Assembly: GCA_020350845.1 (NCBI GenBank)
Contig: CP070725.1
Span: forward strand, 293,790 to 300,696
Reading direction: 5' to 3'
Source: Candidatus Bipolaricaulota bacterium
Lineage (GTDB): Bacteria; Bipolaricaulota; Bipolaricaulia; UBA7950; UBA9294
Length of the DNA stretch: 6,907 bases
Shown: positions 1-5,539 of the stretch, piece by piece
Numbering within the stretch: the stretch's first letter is position 1
Layout: each line of letters starts with the position of its first letter
Notes under the pieces: generated by a model
What the model saw: the letters and a program-made list of their open reading frames with translations, nothing else
The model's database searches: none
Told to the model about the DNA's origin: nothing
Program-made: the position numbers and the translations under genes

Positions 1-1817
1 AGTTGCGTCAGCTCTGGAGGAAGCCCCGGCCGGTCGTCGCCGATCTGCATCCGCACGAATCGCGCCATGTTCCAGATCTTGTTGAGGAAGTTCCGCGCTT
101 CCGCGAGCTGCGTCGATGGGGTTCGCATCGACCTTCCCTTCGTTGAAGCATGGGCCATCGCGAAGCGCAGGGCATCCGCGCCATACTCCTTCATGAACTC
201 CAAGGGATCGACGGTGTTCCCCTTCGACTTGCTCATCTTGCGACCCTGCGGATCAACGATCAGCGGGGTGATGTACAGCGTCCGGAACGGGATCTCGTCC
301 ATGAAATGGAGCGCGGCCATGATCATCCTCGCCGCCCAGAAGAAGATGATGTCGAACGCGGTCACGAGGAACGAGGTCGGGAAGTAGACGTCGAGATCGT
401 CCGTGCGCTGCGGCCATCCCATCACCGAGAACGGCCACAGCCACGAAGAGAACCACGTGTCGAGCACATCCTCGTCCTGTCGCAGATCGACGGCCTTGCC
501 GTAGTGCGCACGCGCTGCCTGCGCCGCGTCGTCTTCCGAGAGCGCGGCGAACGCGTGATCGTCGGGCCCGTACCACACAGGGATGCGATGTCCCCACCAC
601 AGCTGCCGCGAGATACACCAGTCGCGGATGTTCTCCAGCCAGTCGAAGTAGATCTTGCTCCAGCGCTCGGGCACGAAACGCACCCGACCGTCGCGCACGG
701 CCTCGATCGCACGTTCGGCGAGCGGCTTCATCCTCACGAACCACTGCGTCGAGATCAGCGGCTCGACTGCCGTGTGGCAGCGCTCGCAGTGTCCGACGGC
801 GTGATGGTAGGGCTCGCTGCCCTCGAGGAGTCCGTCGGCCGTCAGCCGCTCGACGACGGCGGCTCGCGCCTCCTCGCGAGCCATGCCCGCGAACGGCCCA
901 CCGTTCTCGTTGATCGTCCCGTCGCCGTTGAGGATGTTGACGGAGTCGAGACCGTGCTTGCGCCCGATCTCGAAGTCGACGGGGTCGTGGGCCGGCGTCA
1001 CCTTGAGGGCACCGCTCCCGAAGGTCGGATCGACCTCGTCAGCGGCGACGATCGGCAGCACCCGGTCGAGAATTGGGAGACGCGCCGTCTTGCCCACGAG
1101 ATCCCGATACCGGTCGTCCTTCGGATGCACCGCGATGGCGGTGTCCCCGAGCATCGTCTCGGGACGGGTCGTGGCGATCGTCACCGACCCGCCGTCCTCC
1201 AGGGGGTAGCGAATCGAGTACATCGCTCCCTCGATCTCCTCGTGCTCCACCTCGAGATCCGAGATCGCGGTCTCGCAGCGAGGACACCAGTTGACGAGGT
1301 AGGCTCCGCGGTAGATGAGCCTTTCGTTGTAGAGGCGTACGAACACCTCGCGCACCGCGGCGGACAGGCCCTCGTCGAGTGTGAACCGAAGGCGAGACCA
1401 GTCGCACGAGCATCCGAGTGCCTTCAGCTGATCGATGATCTCCGAGCCGTACTTCGCCTTCCACGCCCACACTCGATCGACGAACGCCTCGCGCCCGAGA
1501 TCGTGGCGGCTCTTCCCCTCCTGCGCCAGTTCCTTCTCGACGACGTTCTGCGTCGCGATCCCCGCGTGATCGGTTCCCGGGAACCAGCACGTGTCCTCGC
1601 CCTTCATGCGGCGGTAGCGGACAACGATGTCCTGGAGCGTGTTGTTGAGCGCGTGACCCATGTGCAGGCGACCGGTGATGTTCGGCGGCGGAATCACCAC
1701 CGAGAATGGGACAGTGACGCGCGAGCCCGCCCCGGCTCGAAAGAAGCCGCCTTCCTCCCAGAACGAGCACAGCTCCGGCTCGATCTCATCAGGTCGGTAG
1801 CGCTTGGGCAACTCCAT
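1..1817 (-). CDS. valS: Valyl-tRNA synthetase, C-terminal part off the left edge
   Basis: Class I aminoacyl-tRNA synthetase that charges tRNA-Val with valine in the cytoplasm and edits misactivated threonine. The 605 visible codons form one uninterrupted frame. Seen directly: the class I HIGH-type signature as HMGH (residues about 52-55, within PPPNITGRLHMGHAL), a CPRC zinc-type pair (C178, C181) and a second pair CERC (C344, C347). The CP1 editing-domain block TTRPETMLGDTAIAVHP and the KMSKS loop (residues 527-531, positions 225-239) are also present. The zinc pairs resemble those of Thermus-type ValRS. Full-length bacterial ValRS is about 850-950 residues, so most of the anticodon-binding domain and the C-terminal coiled coil lie beyond position 1. 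The ATG at 1815-1817 is supported by GGAGG (complement of 1823-1827) five bases upstream and by the conserved N-terminal start KRYRPDEIEPE. It lies downstream of dprA on the same strand and may be partly cotranscribed with it. No frameshift seen. Confidence 0.97.
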   Translation of the reverse strand, partial: MELPKRYRPDEIEPELCSFWEEGGFFRAGAGSRVTVPFSVVIPPPNITGRLHMGHALNNTLQDIVVRYRRMKGEDTCWFPGTDHAGIATQNVVEKELAQEGKSRHDLGREAFVDRVWAWKAKYGSEIIDQLKALGCSCDWSRLRFTLDEGLSAAVREVFVRLYNERLIYRGAYLVNWCPRCETAISDLEVEHEEIEGAMYSIRYPLEDGGSVTIATTRPETMLGDTAIAVHPKDDRYRDLVGKTARLPILDRVLPIVAADEVDPTFGSGALKVTPAHDPVDFEIGRKHGLDSVNILNGDGTINENGGPFAGMAREEARAAVVERLTADGLLEGSEPYHHAVGHCERCHTAVEPLISTQWFVRMKPLAERAIEAVRDGRVRFVPERWSKIYFDWLENIRDWCISRQLWWGHRIPVWYGPDDHAFAALSEDDAAQAARAHYGKAVDLRQDEDVLDTWFSSWLWPFSVMGWPQRTDDLDVYFPTSFLVTAFDIIFFWAARMIMAALHFMDEIPFRTLYITPLIVDPQGRKMSKSKGNTVDPLEFMKEYGADALRFAMAHASTKGRSMRTPSTQLAEARNFLNKIWNMARFVRMQIGDDRPGLPPELTQ

Positions 1818-1946
1818 CGCGTCCTCCGTTCCTACTCCGTGATTCGTCCGTCTCCGTCGTCATCGAGGCTATGCCCGATCACGCTGCATAGAGAAGGACG
1901 GCCGTCCTGTCGCCGCCGATCGGCCTGCCGACGACGGCTGCGCCGG
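1818..1946. other. dprA-valS spacer with two inverted repeats
   Basis: This 129-bp gap between the dprA stop and the valS start contains two inverted repeats. One is the perfect palindrome AGGACGGCCGTCCT (1895-1908), followed on the minus strand by TTCTCT. The other is CTATGC/GCATAG (1869-1874 and 1886-1891) enclosing an 11-base loop. A further palindrome GCCGATCGGC lies at 1915-1924. The first could act as a weak factor-independent terminator or processing site after dprA, and the second could be an operator or leader hairpin for valS. No T-box-like element or convincing -35/-10 pair was found. The inverted repeats are seen in the sequence; their roles are inference. Confidence 0.4.
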
Positions 1947-3107
1947 TCAAGGCGTCCGGATGAACCGCTTCCCGTCCAGCGCACTGATGAGGTCCTTCAT
2001 CTCGAGCACGAGGAGGATGTGAGCGGCTTCCGCAGGCGACAACCCGCCTCGCGCAATGATATCGTCGATGTGAACGGCTTCAAGACCGATCTGATCGAGG
2101 ACGGCGCGCTCCGTCCCGCTCAGCTCCTCCACATCCTTCGCCCTCCCGGCGGCGCGGGGGATCCGACGCACGCCGACGGCGAAGAGCACATCGTCTGCCG
2201 ATGTGGCGACCAGGGCTCCGTCTCTGAGGAGGGCGTTACAGCCCGCGCTCGCTCGGCTCGTGACATTCCCCGGGACGGCGAAAACGTCCTTCCCCTGGCG
2301 AAGCGCCCACTCGGCGGTGATCAGGGCTCCGCTGCGCGCCGGAGCCTCGACGACGACGACTGCCTGTGAGATCCCGGAGAGGACCCGATTGCGCTGCGGG
2401 AAGGTCCACCTCGCGGGGCTCATCGTGAGGGGGAACTCGCTGAGGAGCGCGCCGTGGGAAGCGATCCGCTCGGCGAGCGCGCGCTGCCACGACGGCAGCC
2501 GGTGCAACAGGCCGCAGCCGAGGACCGCGACCGTTCTTCCTCCGGCGGCCACTGCCGCACCGTGTGCCGCTGCATCCACGCCGGCAGCAAGACCGCTCAC
2601 GACGGTGATGCCTGCCTCGGCGAGGTCGCCTGCCAGGCGGCGCGCCACGGCTTTTCCGTAGCCGCTGGCGCGACGCGTGCCGACGACAGCGATCGCCGGA
2701 GGAGAGAGGTCCTCCGCATCCCCTCGCAGGTAGAGCACTGGCGGCGGGAGGGCGAGGGGGCGCAGCCCCTGCGGGTAGTCGCCGTCGAGGATCGTGAGGA
2801 TGCGGATCCCTTCCCGCGAAGCCGATCGTTGAACGTGATCGACACACGACATGTCGCGTCCCGCCACGATGACGCGCGCCGCGTTCCAGTCTCCGATCAC
2901 CGATACGAGGCTACCTGCAGGAGCACTCCAGGTAGCGCTCGCCGAGCCGAACGTCGACAGCATGCGGTAGAGCCGGTGCGGCGTGACTGCAGGAACGAGG
3001 TGCAGTCCGATCAGACACGCGCGCTCACGCTCTTCCCCCGCGGTCCGATCGCTCGCGCCTGTCCCTCGCGTTGCCGCCGAGCGACGGCTGACGTACCATG
3101 CTCCCAC
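1947..3107 (-). CDS. dprA: DNA processing protein DprA (Smf)
   Basis: Cytoplasmic protein of natural transformation that binds incoming single-stranded DNA, protects it and loads RecA. From GTG at 3105-3107 it would be 386 residues, normal for DprA (about 300-390). The N-terminal helical region (about 28-85, LIGLHLVPAVTPHRLYRML) resembles the SAM-like domain. The extended Rossmann fold follows: AVVGTRRASGYG (about 140-151), SGLAAGVDAAAH (171-182), FPQRNRVLSGIS (236-247), VVVEAPARSGALITA (251-265) and VFAVPGNV (275-282). A C-terminal winged-helix (DprA_WH) spans about 328-386. The start is the weak point. The frame stays open upstream to 3836, but that part is antisense to fxsA and looks non-coding. 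GTG 3107 is the only common start codon near the family N terminus and has no Shine-Dalgarno; a CTG at residue 32 is a less usual alternative. Co-directional with valS downstream and comEC upstream. The next start, that of divergent fxsA, is six bases away. Confidence 0.94.
   Translation of the reverse strand: MGAWYVSRRSAATRGTGASDRTAGEERERACLIGLHLVPAVTPHRLYRMLSTFGSASATWSAPAGSLVSVIGDWNAARVIVAGRDMSCVDHVQRSASREGIRILTILDGDYPQGLRPLALPPPVLYLRGDAEDLSPPAIAVVGTRRASGYGKAVARRLAGDLAEAGITVVSGLAAGVDAAAHGAAVAAGGRTVAVLGCGLLHRLPSWQRALAERIASHGALLSEFPLTMSPARWTFPQRNRVLSGISQAVVVVEAPARSGALITAEWALRQGKDVFAVPGNVTSRASAGCNALLRDGALVATSADDVLFAVGVRRIPRAAGRAKDVEELSGTERAVLDQIGLEAVHIDDIIARGGLSPAEAAHILLVLEMKDLISALDGKRFIRTP
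3071..3099 (+). promoter_or_regulatory. Possible fxsA promoter
   Basis: TTGCCG (3071-3076) and TACCAT (3094-3099) are separated by 17 bases, each matching four of six consensus positions. The transcript would start near 3106, leaving fxsA with a leader of only a few bases. This fits the absence of any Shine-Dalgarno before the fxsA ATG. The match is modest and the site lies inside the 5' end of dprA as called, so this is tentative. Confidence 0.3.
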
Positions 3108-3113
3108 GATTCC

Positions 3114-3497
3114 ATGGCTGTCTTCGCTCTGTTCCTCATCATCGGGGAGGTCTTCCTGCTCGTCGCCGTCGGCCGCGCAGTCGGCGCTGCGCCGCTGTTG
3201 GGGATCCTCCTCTCCACGGGGCTCCTCGGGTACGCGATCCTCCGTCGCCGAAGTGTGCAAGCGTTGCGCACTCTCGCGTCGGGGTTCACGCTGCGCGGCG
3301 CCCGGTCGTGGCCTGCGCTCCGTGGTGACGGTCTCCTCCTTGTGGCGGGCTTCCTCCTCCTCCTCCCCGGGCTTGCGACCGATGCTGTCGGCCTCCTCCT
3401 TCTTCTCCTCTTCGCCTTCAGATCGCGTCGTGGTCGAGTACCGCATCAGCACTCCGACGGGGCAATCGACATCGAGTTCCGCGTCCACGACGACTGA
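3114..3497 (+). CDS. fxsA: FxsA family membrane protein
   Basis: A 127-residue inner-membrane protein. In E. coli, FxsA (suppressor of F exclusion) sequesters the phage T7 gene 1.2 product interaction partner PifA; the general cellular role is unknown. Seen here: a first hydrophobic segment (about 2-20) with the acidic residue of IGEVFLL typical of the family, a second (about 25-42, LLGILLSTGLLGYAILRRR), and a strongly hydrophobic LLLVAGFLLLLPGLATDAVGLLL block (about 75-100) with the family's PG-x-x-TD motif. A hydrophilic tail ending in DGAIDIEFRVHDD resembles the IEGEY-like end of FxsA proteins. The ATG at 3114-3116 has no Shine-Dalgarno and no better in-frame start upstream. It runs opposite to both flanking genes: its start abuts dprA and its last 52 bases are antisense to the end of comEC. 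Confidence 0.88.
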   Translation: MAVFALFLIIGEVFLLVAVGRAVGAAPLLGILLSTGLLGYAILRRRSVQALRTLASGFTLRGARSWPALRGDGLLLVAGFLLLLPGLATDAVGLLLLLLFAFRSRRGRVPHQHSDGAIDIEFRVHDD

Positions 3498-4960
3498 ACG
3501 GCGAGTGACGCGAACAGCCACGCGGCAAGCGCCGCGAGCCACAGGGTCACGGACCCGGAGCACGGCAGATCCGCCCCGGGGATCGTCGCCAGCCCCTGAG
3601 CGAGGCGTGTGATCCCTGAGAGAACCCATCCCAACGGCGCCACGAGGATCTCCCCGAGGGGCGTGGCTAGGGTCAGCAGCACGACCATCCCCCCCCACAG
3701 CGTCGCCGTCACCAACGGAACGACGATGAGGTTCGCAAGGATCGCGATCGGGTGGTAGGTGGCGAAGTGCAGCGCGACGAGCGGGGCGGTCCCCACGTGG
3801 GCGAGGAGCGACACCCGCAGGAGACCTGTCGACCATCGTGCGGCGCGACTGCGGACCGGGCTCGTCGGTCCGCCCCGCGACCGGTCATTGAGGAGCGGGA
3901 CGTGCCTCATCCCGAAGAGAATCGCGAAGGTCGCACCGAAGCTCAGCTGGAGCCCTCCCTCGAGCAGTTCCCACGGCGTCAGCACGAGCGCGATCACGAG
4001 TGCGAAGGCGAGCCCGTGGAGTGGCTCCACCCATCGCCGGAGAACGAGACCGCAATCCGCGAGCATGACGCCCGCGCCGAGAAACGCGAGCATGAGGACG
4101 GCACGTACGAGGCTGACGCGGGGCCCGACGATCCACAGGAAGGACGCGGCGGCGAGCAGCGCCACGGGGTAGATCACGACCACGCGGAGGCGCAAGGATC
4201 GGAGCCCGAACCACAGTCCTGCCATGAGGATCCCCAGATGGAGCCCAGAGGTCGCCAACACGTGCATCACCCCGAGCCGCTTGAAGGCCTCCTCTGTCCG
4301 TTCCGGGAGCAGCTTTCGTTCGCCGAAGAGGAGCGCGGCGGCGAGCGCCGCTCCCTCCCGAGGGAGGCGTCCATACAGTGCATCGATCGAGCGTTGTCTC
4401 AGTTCGTCCCCCGCGCGAGCGACGGTGAAGCCTCGGTCGAAGCCGACACGGGAAACCGACTCCGCCCCCGGGACCGTCGCCGTGAGGAAGATCGAGCGCC
4501 GCGCAAGGTACTGTGGATAGTCGAAGCCGTTGATCCTCTCCGGAGTCTCGATCGACCCCTCGAGGTGGATACGATCCCCGACATGTAGCCACCGAGGCCT
4601 CGCGCCGTCATGGAGGACGTAGACGCGGATCCGTTGCCTCGTCGCCGACATCTCCAACGTGAATCCGGTTCCCGTGTCACCGAGGTCGGGATAGGTGACG
4701 ATCGTCCCGCTCGCCTCCTTGAGCCAGGGCGCGCGCGCGCCGAGCCCCGGCGCCGTCGGGAGAGAGCTTCCCCAGCGAGCGCCCCCGAGAAGAGCGACTC
4801 CCGCGAGGAGAAGGGCGACGCGCAGCCCCTGACGACGCCTCCCGAGGGCGGCGGCAAGAAGAAGCGACGCGACGGAGCCCAGCAGGAGCCAGAGCACGGG
4901 AACTCGTGCGATTCGTTCGACCAGCATCCCGCACACGAACGCCAGGGCAAGAGCCACCAT
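3446..4960 (-). CDS. comEC: ComEC/Rec2-family DNA uptake channel without beta-lactamase domain
   Basis: Polytopic inner-membrane protein that forms the channel through which transforming DNA enters as a single strand. 504 residues. Order seen: N-terminal hydrophobic helices (about 2-62, DUF4131-like), a soluble OB-fold-like region (about 82-165, SGTIVTY, VGDRIHLEGSI, NGFDYPQYLARR), then the competence domain from about 200. This includes the family signatures ALLFGERKLLP (about 210-219) and HVLATSGLHLGIL (233-245), followed by seven or more hydrophobic segments to about 489. Full-length ComEC is commonly 700-800 residues because of a C-terminal metallo-beta-lactamase domain; here the frame stops right after the last helix and no HxHxDH-type motif occurs. 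The ATG at 4958-4960 has GGAGG (complement of 4965-4969) four bases upstream. The last 52 bases overlap the fxsA 3' end tail to tail. Family assignment is firm; whether this short form supports transformation is inference. Confidence 0.93.
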   Translation of the reverse strand: MVALALAFVCGMLVERIARVPVLWLLLGSVASLLLAAALGRRRQGLRVALLLAGVALLGGARWGSSLPTAPGLGARAPWLKEASGTIVTYPDLGDTGTGFTLEMSATRQRIRVYVLHDGARPRWLHVGDRIHLEGSIETPERINGFDYPQYLARRSIFLTATVPGAESVSRVGFDRGFTVARAGDELRQRSIDALYGRLPREGAALAAALLFGERKLLPERTEEAFKRLGVMHVLATSGLHLGILMAGLWFGLRSLRLRVVVIYPVALLAAASFLWIVGPRVSLVRAVLMLAFLGAGVMLADCGLVLRRWVEPLHGLAFALVIALVLTPWELLEGGLQLSFGATFAILFGMRHVPLLNDRSRGGPTSPVRSRAARWSTGLLRVSLLAHVGTAPLVALHFATYHPIAILANLIVVPLVTATLWGGMVVLLTLATPLGEILVAPLGWVLSGITRLAQGLATIPGADLPCSGSVTLWLAALAAWLFASLAVQSSWTRNSMSIAPSEC

Positions 4961-4983
4961 CGTGCCTCCACGTCATCTCTTGT

Positions 4984-5019
4984 AGTATAGTATATGCCAC
5001 GAGCCTTCCGGATTGCCAG
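4984..5019 (-). promoter_or_regulatory. Likely comEC promoter
   Basis: Read on the minus strand, CTGGCA (5019-5014) is followed after 19 bases by TATACT (4994-4989). A second TATACT (4989-4984) overlaps it by one base. TATACT matches five of six -10 positions; the -35 match is four of six and the spacing is slightly long. Initiation near 4982 would give a leader of about 20 bases containing the GGAGG of comEC. The -35 region coincides with that of the divergent ssrA promoter. Confidence 0.45.
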
Positions 5020-5042
5020 CCTCTTCGCCGGGCCCGTATACT
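5013..5042 (+). promoter_or_regulatory. ssrA sigma70-type promoter
   Basis: TTGCCA (5013-5018) and TATACT (5037-5042) are separated by 18 bases; each box matches five of six consensus positions. Initiation would fall near 5050, about 13-15 bases before the mature tmRNA 5' end at 5064. That is consistent with a short leader removed by RNase P. This is the best promoter match found in the window and suits a highly expressed stable RNA. Confidence 0.72.
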
Positions 5043-5063
5043 GTGGCTTCCGGTCCTTGACAT

Positions 5064-5411
5064 GGGGGTGAACGGCATCGACGGTGCTGCCGACGTCAGG
5101 CTGCAGGCGGAGCTCGCCATCTCCGGAAACTGGCGAACCAAACAATAACTGCGGATTACGCATTCGCTGCTCCTTCCCTGAACTAGGGAGGGCCGCCCGG
5201 TGGAGTTCCCCGTCGACTCCGCCGTGGCGTCACGAAGGCGGGTACGCCGTCCCACGCGCTTCCCGTAGGGACGGAAGAGATCCACGGAGGCTGGGTGCAC
5301 GACATCCTGCACGCGAGAGGTCATGCATCGAGATCAAACCGCGTGACTAAGCCTGTAGACGCCGAGCGAACGCAGTTCCGGACGCGGGTTCGATTCCCGC
5401 CACCTCCACCA
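5064..5411 (+). ncRNA. ssrA: Transfer-messenger RNA (tmRNA)
   Basis: Ribosome-rescue RNA, charged with alanine and acting with SmpB to tag peptides from stalled ribosomes. The 348-nt length is typical. The acceptor stem pairs GGGGGTG (5064-5070) with CACCTCC (5401-5407). The third pair is G:U, the alanine identity element; discriminator A5408 and CCA (5409-5411) are encoded. The reduced D-arm signature GGCATCGACGG follows the 5' strand. The T arm GCGGG TTCGATT CCCGC and the conserved CGGACGCGGGTTCGATTCCCGCC are intact. GGCG/CGCC (5106-5109 and 5115-5118) lies where a PK1 stem is expected. The tag frame starts at GCG 5133, and its end falls in a helix-5-like hairpin (5172-5179 with 5185-5192, loop 5180-5184). 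The segment between the tag and the T arm is the usual place for further pseudoknots, which I did not fold. One-piece, not permuted. Neighbours: divergent from comEC and convergent with the cysteine synthase-like gene. Confidence 0.96.
5133..5186 (+). other. tmRNA proteolysis-tag reading frame
   Basis: Starting at GCG (5133-5135) the frame reads ANQTITADYAFAAPSLN and ends at TAG (5184-5186). An A sits four bases before the resume codon, as in other tmRNAs. The stretch ADYAFAA is the expected kind of tag end (compare YALAA in E. coli), but four further codons, Pro-Ser-Leu-Asn, precede the stop. The last codons and stop lie in an 8-bp hairpin, the usual position of helix 5. The resume codon is placed by analogy. 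The unusual extension could be genuine, a natural variant, or a base error in the assembly. Confidence 0.7.
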
Positions 5412-5426
5412 GACACTACCGTAGCA

Positions 5427-5460
5427 AGAACCGGGGGCTACAGGCCCTCGGTTCTCTCTT
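5427..5460 (+). terminator. Factor-independent terminator of ssrA
   Basis: AGAACCGGGGGC (5427-5438) pairs along all 12 positions, with one G:U, with GCCCTCGGTTCT (5444-5455) around the loop TACAG. The tail CTCTT is pyrimidine-rich but not a perfect T run. It starts 15 bases after the tmRNA CCA. On the other strand the hairpin is followed by TGCTACGG, so it would be a poorer terminator for the gene arriving from the right, though it may still slow it. Confidence 0.8.
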
Positions 5461-5539
5461 CATGCAGCGGAACCTGGGCAAAGGACCCTGTCGACCCTTG
5501 GACTCCTCCGTTGCGGTCGTCGGGACTCGGCGTGCTGTG

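Noticed and set aside
150..2369. A 739-codon open frame on the plus strand across valS and the end of dprA
   Set aside because: It is antisense to strongly recognisable valS and dprA coding, is rich in Arg, Asp, Glu and His with no family motif, and is explained by scarce stops in high-GC antisense frames.
3108..3836. Upstream continuation of the dprA reading frame to an ATG at 3836
   Set aside because: This part runs antisense to all of fxsA and into comEC. It is a low-complexity Arg/Glu-rich translation with no match to DprA, whose family N terminus is already reached near 3030.
3752..4588. A 278-codon plus-strand frame opposite comEC
   Set aside because: It is antisense to conserved ComEC motifs, with a low-complexity Glu/Arg/His-rich translation and no family resemblance.
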